Part shown: piece after piece, positions 16,505 to 24,644 of the stretch
Numbering within the stretch: position 1 is the stretch's first letter
Layout of the letters: every line of letters begins with the position of its first letter
Assembly (NCBI GenBank): GCA_964430875.1
Contig: CAYSHP010000003.1
Location: 1-64,000 of the forward strand
Reading direction: 5' to 3'
DNA length: 64,000 bases
Source: M55B127 sp035269185
Lineage (GTDB): Bacteria > Bacillota > Halanaerobiia > Halanaerobiales > M55B127
Translations under genes and position numbers: made by a program
The notes under the pieces: generated by a model
The model's input: only the letters and a program-made list of their open reading frames with translations
The model's database searches: none
What the model was told of the DNA's origin: nothing

Positions 16505-17353
16505 TTACATAATCAACCCAAAATACAAGCCTGTAAGCATATCTAATCCTGAACTATTACCAACTTTTATTAACCTTTTAGCATAATTAATATATTGATC
16601 TTCATTAACATCTATATTTTTGTATAAATCTACTAATTTTTCATTATATCTATGCTTGATAGCTGCCTTTAAATGTAAAGCACTAACTCTTGTTGTTTTA
16701 TCAAAAACCTTATTTAAATCTATATTATCTCTTATCTTTAGTTTGTCTTCTATTAAATTAGCTTCTAAAGCAGATAAATACCCCACAATAAAATCATCAC
16801 CTGTTGGTGTTAATCCAATACCTAACCCTAGTAGATCATTTATTGTCTTTTTTTTATGAATAATATTGGCTAATTTTTTATAAAATTCTTGTTGCAAAAC
16901 GGATAAATCATAATTTTCTTTATCAGTAAGTATGGCTGGATAATTTAAGATACTGTCATCTAAACTTCCTAGACCTACCGCTTCTTTAATAACTTTCTCA
17001 GTTATAGTAATCAACTGCCCTTTTTCTATAGATGAACAATCCCTTATCTTCCCCTTAAAGATAGATTTATCATCATATTCAAAATTATATTGTTTATATT
17101 TAATACTTTTTCCATTTACTTTTATCTGGTAACCCTTATCAACATTATCTAATATTTTTTTAAAAATATAATCCGGTACTTTAATATGATAGGGAGCTAA
17201 TACAACTTTACTATCTGTGACAGCAAAGCCTTTATTTTGTTCAGTCTTAACATTAATTACATGATCAAACTTACTTATTATTTCACCGGATAAACCGTAA
17301 TTCTCATTTACTAGGTCACCTTCTATTATATAATTAAGCATTTTCGCCACCAA
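16505..17353 (-). CDS. allH: DUF2877 protein, AllH/YlbF subunit of an oxamate-type carbamoyltransferase
   Basis: DUF2877 protein (282 aa) with the family signature LLGLGIGLTPTGDDFIVGYL in the middle and GNSSGLDMLTGLYFG near the end. In E. coli AllH works with AllF and AllG to turn oxalurate and phosphate into oxamate and carbamoyl phosphate. It is the first structural gene after the regulator, whose end it overlaps by about 20 bases, so the two are coupled. Unlike in E. coli it is separated from allF/allG, here by five genes for the Na+ decarboxylase and a GNAT. A later Met (fifth codon) could also be the start. Its AT content is higher than that of allF and allG. Confidence 0.85.
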   Translation of the reverse strand: MVAKMLNYIIEGDLVNENYGLSGEIISKFDHVINVKTEQNKGFAVTDSKVVLAPYHIKVPDYIFKKILDNVDKGYQIKVNGKSIKYKQYNFEYDDKSIFKGKIRDCSSIEKGQLITITEKVIKEAVGLGSLDDSILNYPAILTDKENYDLSVLQQEFYKKLANIIHKKKTINDLLGLGIGLTPTGDDFIVGYLSALEANLIEDKLKIRDNIDLNKVFDKTTRVSALHLKAAIKHRYNEKLVDLYKNIDVNEDQYINYAKRLIKVGNSSGLDMLTGLYFGLIM

Positions 17354-19007
17354 GAATATCAGTAAAGTTTAACATCTTTAAGGCAATTTCAAGATTTAAT
17401 TTGTCATCAGGATTTTCTAAGCTTAAACCTGTAATCTTTTCTATTCTTTTTAGTCTATAATGAACTGTATTATAGTGGATATATATTTTTTTAGCTACAT
17501 TAGTTAAATTGCCGTTTTCTTCAAAAAATGCTTTTAAGGTTTTTAATAGTTCTGTGTTATGAGCTCTATCATATTTTAAGAGTGGTATTATAGAATTTTC
17601 TAAAAAACTATTTTTTTCTTCTGTATCAATTTTATATAGGAGTTTATATACACCTAAATCTTCAAAAAAGTAGATTTGATCTTCTTTATCAAGTTTGCTA
17701 GCTACATTTATAGTTCTCTTAGCTTGAGAATAACTTTCATAAAGATTAATGATATCTTCTTTGTAATTACCAACCCCAATTGTAACAAGATCTCTGTCTT
17801 TTTTATCTATTACATTGAGAACTCTTTGTGCAAATTCTTCAATTTCATCTTTATTTTTTTCTTCACCTGGGTATAAAGCAATTAAGTAAGTACCTAAATC
17901 TCCCATAATGATATCATCATCTACTAATCTTTTAGCTGATTCTAAATAAGTCTTTTGTAGGTTTTCATTTAAAATTCCTTTATTTTTAAAATGTTTAGAT
18001 ATTAATTCTTTTAGTTCAAAAACTACAACTGAAAAACCGTTATCTAATTCCATACCCATATTTTGACCACGATTTACTATAGTTTGTTTGTTATTAAGTT
18101 TACCCTTTAAGATATCATAAATTAATTCATTTTTATATTTCAATTCAACATTGGTAAGAGCTCTAGTATTTAATATATCTAAAGCTGCGATAGTACTAGC
18201 CCATTTTAATGTTGATAAATCTAATTTATTTATATTTTTATCATATTCCCAAGCAAATAAATAACCAAAATGGTTGTTAGGAGTAATAATGGGTATTTTG
18301 ATAAGGTTCATCTCTTTTTCATTTAAACTGACCTGTTTTTTCTTACATCGGTAACCATAAATTTCTTCTTCTGTTTCTCTTTCTCCATTAATAGTGACAG
18401 TATCCATAAGATCTTTTTTTGTAATCTCATTACTGAACTCATCAGGAATTGAATAAGACATTAATGTTACATTGGAATCTGTAATTAAAACAGGATTTTT
18501 TATCATATCTACTAAAACAGTAGAAAGTCTATCCAAACCATTTTCATAAAGAACTGTATTAGTCAATACTTCATGAATATTTAAAGTTTTCTCTAAAAAT
18601 CTGGTCTGAACATTTAAAATTTCACTTAAAATAGGGTTAATAAATTCTGAAAAGGAAAAATCATAAGGGATTTTAAGTAAAGGGAAGTTGTGTTTTTCAG
18701 CCTGCTCAATCATAAAGGAAGGTATTTCATTAATATACCTACCCGGTTTGATCCCCAGGCCAGCTAAATTTTTTTTAGCCAAATTAGGTACTAAATTTTT
18801 TAAAGCTTCTTCATCATCCTTAATTGAATAAAGAGTAGTAAATAAAAGTTCACCTTCTTTAACCCAGTCTACAATATCTGGAACTTCCATAATATTGACT
18901 TTGGTAATATGACGATCTAAGCCTTTTTCTCCTGCTAGAACCTTAACTTCTTTCATTTTTTCGAGGTTTAAAGCATCTGCCATTGTTATTCCAATTAACT
19001 CTTTCAT
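17334..19007 (-). CDS. pucR: PucR-family transcriptional regulator
   Basis: A 557-residue regulator from the chosen Met. The N-terminal PucR domain begins GITMADALNL and includes VPDIVDWVKEGELLFTT. A central GAF/GGDEF-like region follows, and the C-terminal helix-turn-helix has NVAKKIYIHYNTVHYRLKRIEK-type sequence as in PucR, CdaR and AdeR. B. subtilis PucR activates purine-catabolism genes in response to ureides. The frame extends to 19049, but the predicted promoter would start transcription near there, so Met at 19007 (or 19019) is the likely start, with GGTG just before it. It overlaps allH and presumably activates its own operon, in keeping with the poor -35 box. Confidence 0.9.
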   Translation of the reverse strand: MKELIGITMADALNLEKMKEVKVLAGEKGLDRHITKVNIMEVPDIVDWVKEGELLFTTLYSIKDDEEALKNLVPNLAKKNLAGLGIKPGRYINEIPSFMIEQAEKHNFPLLKIPYDFSFSEFINPILSEILNVQTRFLEKTLNIHEVLTNTVLYENGLDRLSTVLVDMIKNPVLITDSNVTLMSYSIPDEFSNEITKKDLMDTVTINGERETEEEIYGYRCKKKQVSLNEKEMNLIKIPIITPNNHFGYLFAWEYDKNINKLDLSTLKWASTIAALDILNTRALTNVELKYKNELIYDILKGKLNNKQTIVNRGQNMGMELDNGFSVVVFELKELISKHFKNKGILNENLQKTYLESAKRLVDDDIIMGDLGTYLIALYPGEEKNKDEIEEFAQRVLNVIDKKDRDLVTIGVGNYKEDIINLYESYSQAKRTINVASKLDKEDQIYFFEDLGVYKLLYKIDTEEKNSFLENSIIPLLKYDRAHNTELLKTLKAFFEENGNLTNVAKKIYIHYNTVHYRLKRIEKITGLSLENPDDKLNLEIALKMLNFTDILGGENA

Positions 19008-19054
19008 CAATTTCACCATCCTGAGAAAGTTTATTTGTGAATAATACATATAGT

Positions 19055-19083
19055 ATTATAACATAGATAAATTAATTATGGAA
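19055..19083 (-). promoter_or_regulatory. Promoter of the catabolic operon
   Basis: On the minus strand a perfect -10 TATAAT (19060-19055) follows a weak -35 TTCCAT (19083-19078) at 17 bases. Transcription would begin near 19048, giving a short leader before the pucR start at 19007. The weak -35 suits an activator-dependent promoter, which is an inference. Confidence 0.6.
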
Positions 19084-19131
19084 GAACTCACAAAAATTTT
19101 TCTAAATTTTTTTCTTTTTTGTATAAATTAA

Positions 19132-19160
19132 ATAAAAAAAGGCAACCCGAAAGGTTGCCT
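19132..19160 (-). terminator. Terminator after the permease gene
   Basis: The stem AGGCAACC/GGTTGCCT around CGAA ends at 19160 and is followed on the minus strand by TTTTTTTATTT. It closes the permease transcript and isolates it from pucR downstream. T-runs on both sides would let it work in either direction. Confidence 0.85.
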
Positions 19161-19229
19161 TTTTTGTTAATTTTATTATAAGTTTATTATGAAATAAACT
19201 ATTATATCTTTATAATATTAGATTATATT

Positions 19230-20477
19230 TTACGCTTCTGCAAATTTTTCTTCTCCGCCTGGAAGAATTAGATTCAAGATAACACCAGCAAGAGCTGCAA
19301 GTGCTAAACTAGAAAATTCTACTCTTCCTAGACTAAGTGTAGCGCCACCAAGACCAAGAACTATAATAGTTGCAACTATTACTAAGTTTCTTGAAATCTT
19401 AAGATCAGTTTGACTTTCAACTAAAGTTCTAATACCTATAGTAGCAATCATTCCATATAAGAGGAAGGAAATACCACCAATAACAGCATCAGGAATAGTT
19501 TCAATTAATCCACCAAACTTAGGAATAACAGCCATTGCAATTGCAAATGTAGCTCCTATTCTCATTACAACAGGATCATACACCTTAGTAATAGCTAATA
19601 CACCAGTGTTTTCTCCATATGTGGTATTTGGTGGTCCACCAAATACACCAGCAAGAGCTGTTGCCATACCATCACCAAGCATAGTTCTATGAATACCAGG
19701 ATCAGTAACTAACTCTCTACCTTTACCAATAGTTTCACTAATAGCTAAGACGTCACCAACGTGTTCAACCATAGAAACTATTGCAACAGGTGCAATAATC
19801 GTAATAGCGGTTATATTAAAGGCTGGAGCAGTAAATTGTGGAAGACCAATCCAAGCCCTATTCATAACTGGTGAGAAATCTACCATACCAACTATAACAG
19901 CAACAATATAACCAGTTACTAAACCAACAATAATAGGAACAAGTTTAAAGAATCCTTTTGCAAATATAGCTGCTATAACCGCACCAGCTAAGGCGGCAAT
20001 TGCAACAACAACATTAAGTGTGCTACCAGTTGACATGTCTATTGCAACTGGGGCTAAGATAGTACCAATAAGTATAATAACCGGACCGGTAACAACTGGT
20101 GGGAATATCTTTTTAATTAAGCTAGGTCCTACTTTATAAATAATAAATGCTACAACAGCGTAAATTAAACCAGCAGTTATAATACCACCCTGAGCGGCTG
20201 GAATACCACCATGTTGTTCAATAACTAATGATATTGGTGCAATAAATGCAAATGAAGATCCTAAATAGGCAGGCACCTTTTTCTTAGTAATAAAGTGAAA
20301 TAGCCAGGTACCAACACCCGCAGTAAATAATGCAACACTAACATGTAACCCTGTTAAGATTGGTACTAAAATAGTAGCTCCAAACATAGCAAGTGCGTGC
20401 TGCAATCCAAGAAAAATCGCTTGCGATTTGGGAAGTTTACTTACATCTCTTACAGGTTCTTCTTTTCGTCTTTCCAT
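19230..20477 (-). CDS. UraA-type uracil/pyrimidine permease (NCS2 family)
   Basis: Nucleobase cation symporter of the NCS2/NAT family (415 aa, about 14 membrane segments). It follows E. coli UraA closely through QHALAMFGATILVP, PAYLGSSFAF, VEHVGD and GGPPNTTYGENTGV. The family signature here is E-N-x-G-x4-T-K. Glu at its first position, and Glu in VEHVGD, are those that hold uracil in UraA. Xanthine and urate carriers have Gln at the first site. It is therefore more likely a pyrimidine (uracil, possibly thymine or barbiturate) importer than a purine one. It has its own transcript just upstream of the regulator gene and diverges from the nitroreductase gene. Confidence 0.9.
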   Translation of the reverse strand: MERRKEEPVRDVSKLPKSQAIFLGLQHALAMFGATILVPILTGLHVSVALFTAGVGTWLFHFITKKKVPAYLGSSFAFIAPISLVIEQHGGIPAAQGGIITAGLIYAVVAFIIYKVGPSLIKKIFPPVVTGPVIILIGTILAPVAIDMSTGSTLNVVVAIAALAGAVIAAIFAKGFFKLVPIIVGLVTGYIVAVIVGMVDFSPVMNRAWIGLPQFTAPAFNITAITIIAPVAIVSMVEHVGDVLAISETIGKGRELVTDPGIHRTMLGDGMATALAGVFGGPPNTTYGENTGVLAITKVYDPVVMRIGATFAIAMAVIPKFGGLIETIPDAVIGGISFLLYGMIATIGIRTLVESQTDLKISRNLVIVATIIVLGLGGATLSLGRVEFSSLALAALAGVILNLILPGGEEKFAEA

Positions 20478-20583
20478 TAATTATTCCTCCTTTAAAAATA
20501 AGATATGATATTAATCTTAATTAGATATATTATTATTTATACTCTCTTTTCACCTCCTATTAATATTTTGAAAACATTATTAT

Positions 20584-20605
20584 GGTAATTATTTCAATTA
20601 TTACC
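20584..20605. promoter_or_regulatory. Imperfect palindrome in the permease leader
   Basis: GGTAAT and ATTACC arms of a 22-base near-palindrome (9 of 11 positions pair) lie about 110 bases upstream of the permease start. This could be an operator or an RNA hairpin. No purine-riboswitch core is visible around it. Confidence 0.3.
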
Positions 20606-20682
20606 CCTATATATTAATTCTCACTATATTCCTCTTTTTCCTTTTGTAATAATGAACAATTTTATATCCTTTTTTTCGTAAT

Positions 20683-20719
20683 ATTATCTAATGTTTTCAC
20701 AAACATTATCTAATATAAT
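20683..20719 (+). promoter_or_regulatory. Promoter with paired direct repeats, nitroreductase/permease intergenic region
   Basis: ATTATCTAAT occurs twice, at 20683-20692 and 20705-20714, exactly 22 bases (two helix turns) apart. The second copy runs into a perfect -10 TATAAT at 20714-20719 on the plus strand, with no good -35. The arrangement suggests a regulator binding one face of the DNA, shared by the nitroreductase gene and perhaps the divergent permease. Confidence 0.45.
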
Positions 20720-20764
20720 GAATATGGTTTAAAGTATATAACAAAAAAAGAGGGGGATTTAATT

Positions 20765-21247
20765 TTGGAAGGTATTAAATTATTGAAATCTAGAAGGTCA
20801 ATTAGAGAATTTAAAGACAAAAAAGTCGAAAAGGATAAATTAGAAAAAATAGTGGAAACAGCTCGCTATGCACCAACTGCAAACAATGTGCAACCATGGC
20901 AGTTCGTTGTTATAACAGAGGATGACAAGATAAAAAAGTTAGAAAATTATATTGATCAGGGTAAAGAGTTCCCGGCTTGTATAGCTATTTTTGCTGATGA
21001 TGTAAAACATCATTTAGAAGATGGTTCTAATGTAACTACATATATTTTATTAGCTGCAAAAGAACTAGGTCTTGGGACTTGTTGGATTGGAAGTTATGGG
21101 AAACCATATACCTCAGATGTTAAAAAAATGCTTAATGTACCAGAAAAATATAAGCTAATTTCCATGGTTACTGTTGGATATCCTGATGAAAATCCACATC
21201 CTGATAAAAAAGAACTGGATGAAGTGATTAACTGGGAAAAATTTTAA
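20765..21247 (+). CDS. Small nitroreductase-family flavoprotein
   Basis: A 160-residue FMN-dependent oxidoreductase of the nitroreductase family. It opens with LLKSRRSIREFKDKKVEKD, the FMN phosphate-binding start, then RYAPTANNVQPWQFVV, and ends with a GTCWIGS and MVTVGYPDE core, all typical. It is at the short end of the family. The start is a TTG at 20765 with AGAGGGGGA 8 bases before it. It is the only rightward gene between the island and the fab genes and diverges from the permease, so it may be co-regulated. RutE of the Rut pyrimidine pathway is also a nitroreductase-family protein, but the similarity is not close enough to assign that role. Confidence 0.85.
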   Translation: MEGIKLLKSRRSIREFKDKKVEKDKLEKIVETARYAPTANNVQPWQFVVITEDDKIKKLENYIDQGKEFPACIAIFADDVKHHLEDGSNVTTYILLAAKELGLGTCWIGSYGKPYTSDVKKMLNVPEKYKLISMVTVGYPDENPHPDKKELDEVINWEKF

Positions 21248-21268
21248 AATAAATAATTTTTAATTTAT

Positions 21269-21308
21269 AAAGGTGCGGTTTTGAATTCAAACCCGCACCT
21301 TATTTTTT
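21269..21308. terminator. Bidirectional terminator between nitroreductase gene and fabF
   Basis: The stem AAGGTGCGG/CCGCACCTT encloses an inner TTTGAATTCAAA repeat, with a T-run on the right (plus strand) and A-rich sequence on the left. It serves the convergent nitroreductase and fabF transcripts and ends the fab operon here. Confidence 0.85.
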
Positions 21309-21318
21309 TGTGTTACAA

Positions 21319-22563
21319 TTATTCTTCTATTTTATTGATTACTACACATGCATTTTGCCCACCAAAACCAAAGGAATTAGATAATACAGCTTTTAAATCA
21401 TTTACTTCTCTTGCTTCGTTAGGTACATAGTCCAAATCACATTCTGGATCTTCATTTTCATAGTTCATAGTGGGAGGTAATACATCATCTCTAATAGCTA
21501 AAGCAGAGACAATTGCTTCAATTCCTCCTGCTGCACCTAATAAATGACCGGTCATTGATTTTGTTGAACTTACTGCTAGCTCATTTGCATGTTCTTTAAA
21601 GAGATCTTTGATAGCTTGAGTTTCTAGCTTATCATTAAAAGGAGTAGAAGTTCCGTGTGCATTTATGTATCCAATATCTTTATAAGATACATTTGCCTTT
21701 TTAACTGCCATTTCCATTGCTCTATAAGCTCCTTCTCCATTAGGAGCAGGTTGAGTCATATGGTAAGCATCTGCAGACATTCCATAACCACTTACTTCTG
21801 CAATTATATTAGCTTTTCGTTTTTTAGCAAATTCATAATCTTCTAGAATTAAAACTCCACTACCTTCACCAATAACAAATCCATCACGTTCTTTATCAAA
21901 AGGACGACTTGCTCTTGTAGGTTCATCATTTCTTGTTGATAATGCTTTCATATTACTAAAACCAGCTACAGCTGAAGGAGTAATAGATGCTTCAGCTCCA
22001 CCAGTAATCATGACTTTAGCATCTCCCCGTTTAATAATTTCCATAGCCTCTCCTACAGAGTGAGTACCAGATGCACAAGCAGTTACCTCATTACTGTTTG
22101 GTCCTTTTGCATTTGCATAAATTGCAACTTGACCGGCAGCCATATTAGAAATCATCATCGGAATAAAGAAAGGACTAATTCTTCTCGGTCCTCTTTTTAC
22201 TAGTCTTTCGATCTGTTTTTCAAATACTTCGATACCACCAATACCTGAACCAATTAATACACCTGTCTCATTGGCAATATCATCGGTTATTTCTAATCCA
22301 GCATCTTCTAATGCTTTCAAGGCGGCATAAACCGCATATTGGGTGAATTTAGCCATTCTTTTAGCATCTTTACGGTCTATATAGTCTCCAGGCTCAAAGT
22401 CTTTTATTTCAGCTCCTATTTGGCTAGAAAAGCCTTCTGTGTCAAAACCTTCTATTTTAGAAATGCCAGATTTACCATTTTTTATATTATTCCAGAATTC
22501 ATTTATATCCATACCAAGTGAAGAAACAACACCTAGTCCTGTAATAACAACTCTATTACTCAT
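21319..22563 (-). CDS. fabF: 3-oxoacyl-ACP synthase II
   Basis: Condensing enzyme (414 aa) that extends acyl-ACP with malonyl-ACP. The catalytic triad is Cys163 in TACASGTHS, His in NAHGTSTP and His in TGHLLGAAGG. It comes 19 bases after fabD and is the last gene before the operon terminator. In most relatives fabD is followed by fabG, acpP and then fabF. Here fabG and acpP are about 19 kb away on the other side of the catabolic island. Confidence 0.97.
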   Translation of the reverse strand: MSNRVVITGLGVVSSLGMDINEFWNNIKNGKSGISKIEGFDTEGFSSQIGAEIKDFEPGDYIDRKDAKRMAKFTQYAVYAALKALEDAGLEITDDIANETGVLIGSGIGGIEVFEKQIERLVKRGPRRISPFFIPMMISNMAAGQVAIYANAKGPNSNEVTACASGTHSVGEAMEIIKRGDAKVMITGGAEASITPSAVAGFSNMKALSTRNDEPTRASRPFDKERDGFVIGEGSGVLILEDYEFAKKRKANIIAEVSGYGMSADAYHMTQPAPNGEGAYRAMEMAVKKANVSYKDIGYINAHGTSTPFNDKLETQAIKDLFKEHANELAVSSTKSMTGHLLGAAGGIEAIVSALAIRDDVLPPTMNYENEDPECDLDYVPNEAREVNDLKAVLSNSFGFGGQNACVVINKIEE

Positions 22564-22582
22564 AACAAAGTTACCTCCTGAT

Positions 22583-23512
22583 TTATATTTTTTTCATTAC
22601 TTTTTCTAAACTAGCATTATCCTGTATATTGTATGTTTTAATAGAACGATCAATTCTTCTCATTAATGATTTTAATACCCTTCCTGGTCCTACTTCCAAA
22701 GCAAGTTCTATATAATTTTTACTCATCAGTTCCATACTTTCAACCCATCTCACTGGATTGGTTAACTGTTTTTCTAAAGCAGACATTATTTCATCTTTAT
22801 TCTTTACAAAATCAGCTGTACTATTAGCAATTACAGGAACTTGTGGATCATTAAATTCAACACTTTCAATATAATTTTTAAGCTTATTTTTGGCAGGTTC
22901 CATAAGCTGGGAATGAAAAGCAGAACTTACATTTAACTCAACAATTTTCTTAGCTCCAGCTTCATCTGCCTTTTCCATTGCTTTATGAACTGCCTCTTCT
23001 TCACCTGATATTACAATCTGCATAGGAGAATTTATATTAGCTAATTCACATACTCCTTCTACCTCATTACATATTTCTTCAATTTTATCACGATCTAAAG
23101 CAATTATTGCAGCCATAGTACCTTTTGAGCCCTCAGATACAGCGGAGGCCATTAATTCGCCTCTTTTTCTAACTAGTTTTAAACCAGTTTCAAAATCAAA
23201 AACACCGGCTGCACATAGGGCTGAATATTCACCTAAACTATGTCCTGCTACAATAGTTGGTTTAATACCCTTATCCTTTAAAATCTCATAAGCTATCATA
23301 CTAACTGTAAAGATAGCTGGTTGAGTATTTTGGGTTTCAGTTAACTTATCTTCTGGTCCTTCAAAACATAATCTCTTTAAATCTATATCTAAAACTTCAT
23401 TTGCTTTATCAAAATATTCTCTGGCCACTGCAAAGTTATCATAGAAATCTTTACCCATTTCTACATACTGTGATCCCTGACCAGGAAATACAAAAGCAAT
23501 ATTATCACTCAT
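22583..23512 (-). CDS. fabD: Malonyl-CoA:ACP transacylase
   Basis: Loads malonyl groups from malonyl-CoA onto ACP (309 aa). It shows FPGQGSQ (9-15), the nucleophile Ser92 in GHSLGEYSAL, and the catalytic His in SAFHSQLM. It lies between fabH and fabF with short gaps. Its substrate malonyl-CoA is also a candidate substrate of the island's decarboxylase, so the two would compete if that assignment is right. Confidence 0.97.
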   Translation of the reverse strand: MSDNIAFVFPGQGSQYVEMGKDFYDNFAVAREYFDKANEVLDIDLKRLCFEGPEDKLTETQNTQPAIFTVSMIAYEILKDKGIKPTIVAGHSLGEYSALCAAGVFDFETGLKLVRKRGELMASAVSEGSKGTMAAIIALDRDKIEEICNEVEGVCELANINSPMQIVISGEEEAVHKAMEKADEAGAKKIVELNVSSAFHSQLMEPAKNKLKNYIESVEFNDPQVPVIANSTADFVKNKDEIMSALEKQLTNPVRWVESMELMSKNYIELALEVGPGRVLKSLMRRIDRSIKTYNIQDNASLEKVMKKI

Positions 23513-23530
23513 TATATCTCACTCCATTAT

Positions 23531-24520
23531 TTAAATATTTTGATTCCACTCTAGAACTCCAGCTGCCCAGGTAAGGCCAGCACCAAATGCTACCAATAAC
23601 ACATTGTCACCATCTTTAATTTTACCTTTTTCGATAGCTTCAGCCATAGCAATAGCAACAGAAGCGCTAGAAGTATTTCCTACTTCTGGTAGGTTAACAT
23701 AAACTTCATCTTCGTCTAATTTTAATCTTCTCCGGGCTGATTTTATTATCCTAGTATTAGCCTGATGCGGAATCAACAAGTCTATATCATCAGTTGATAA
23801 ATTGGCCTTCTTTAACACATCTTTAGAAGCATTTTTCATAGTTTTAACAGCAAATTTAAATACAGGATTACCTTCCATTCTGATATAATGCTGTCTGTTT
23901 TTAACTGTTTCTAAACTAGCGGGATTTAATGAACCGCCTGCTTCCATATATAAAGCATCTGCCCCACTTCCATCAGATCCTAGATCAAATGCTAAAAAGC
24001 CTCCTTTATCAGTTGCTTGTAATACAGCTGCACCGGCACCATCACCAAAAAGCACACAGGTATTTCTATCGTCCCAGTCTGTAATTTTAGAAAGAGTTTC
24101 GGCCCCAATGACTAATACATTATCATAAAGACCACTTTCAATAAACTGAGTTCCAACACTTAAACCATATACGAAACCAGAACAACCTGCCTCTAAATCA
24201 AAGGCAGCTGCATTATCAGCACCAATTGCTTCTTGGACTATACAGGCAGTTGCTGGAAAAGCCATGTCTGGTGTAACTGTAGATACAATTATTAGATCTA
24301 ATTCTTGGGGATCTAAATTGGCATTTTCTAAAGCCTCTTTTGTTGCTTCTATGGCCAAATCAGAAGTAGCAGTATCTTCATCTGCAATTCTTCTTTTTTT
24401 GATACCAGTCCTTTTTTGTATCCACTCATCAGTTGTATCAACTATTTTTTCTAAGTCTTTATTGGTCATAACATTTGGGGGTAAATACTTTCCCCAACCT
24501 GTTATAGTTGCTCTTCTCAT
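23531..24520 (-). CDS. fabH: 3-oxoacyl-ACP synthase III
   Basis: Initiates fatty-acid synthesis by condensing acetyl-CoA or a branched acyl-CoA with malonyl-ACP (329 aa). The catalytic Cys113 lies in LEAGCSGFVYG, His in IPHQANTRI and Asn in VGNTSSAS. It lies 18 bases upstream of fabD, and a gap of about 120 bases separates it from fabK. Confidence 0.97.
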   Translation of the reverse strand: MRRATITGWGKYLPPNVMTNKDLEKIVDTTDEWIQKRTGIKKRRIADEDTATSDLAIEATKEALENANLDPQELDLIIVSTVTPDMAFPATACIVQEAIGADNAAAFDLEAGCSGFVYGLSVGTQFIESGLYDNVLVIGAETLSKITDWDDRNTCVLFGDGAGAAVLQATDKGGFLAFDLGSDGSGADALYMEAGGSLNPASLETVKNRQHYIRMEGNPVFKFAVKTMKNASKDVLKKANLSTDDIDLLIPHQANTRIIKSARRRLKLDEDEVYVNLPEVGNTSSASVAIAMAEAIEKGKIKDGDNVLLVAFGAGLTWAAGVLEWNQNI

Positions 24521-24644
24521 TTATATATCCACCTTTCTTACTTGCTTTAATAATTGTTAAGAAATTTGAACCTATTGAGCACTTTTTTTGCCTTTATCCA
24601 CCTCCTGTTATATACCACAGAATTTTATATCAGAAAAGAGAATA

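Larger units (their letters stand above)
3301..19049 (-). other. Putative ureide/pyrimidine catabolic operon (pucR to Mo hydroxylase)
   Basis: Thirteen genes in one direction: PucR-type regulator, allH, carboxyltransferase, OadG-like subunit, biotin carrier, Na+ pump subunit, GNAT, fdrA, allG, cyclase, carbamate kinase, FAD subunit, FeS subunit and molybdopterin subunit. Gaps are short or overlapping, except about 230 bases between the Na+ pump and the GNAT gene. A promoter with a perfect -10 lies upstream of pucR and a strong terminator follows the last gene. Two internal hairpins (7959-7983, 11785-11821) may set relative expression. The interleaving of the decarboxylase between allH and allF/allG argues for one pathway. 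The substrate is inferred, not shown. Confidence 0.6.

Noticed and set aside
3301..19007. Plain xanthine/allantoin degradation operon
   Set aside because: The regulator type and Mo hydroxylase family fit, but no uricase-, allantoinase- or ureidoglycolate-type genes are present and the permease is uracil-like. It is kept as the main alternative, not as the call.
20478..20764. Purine riboswitch upstream of the permease
   Set aside because: The leader is long enough, but the conserved paired loops and core bases of purine riboswitches are not visible; only an imperfect palindrome is.
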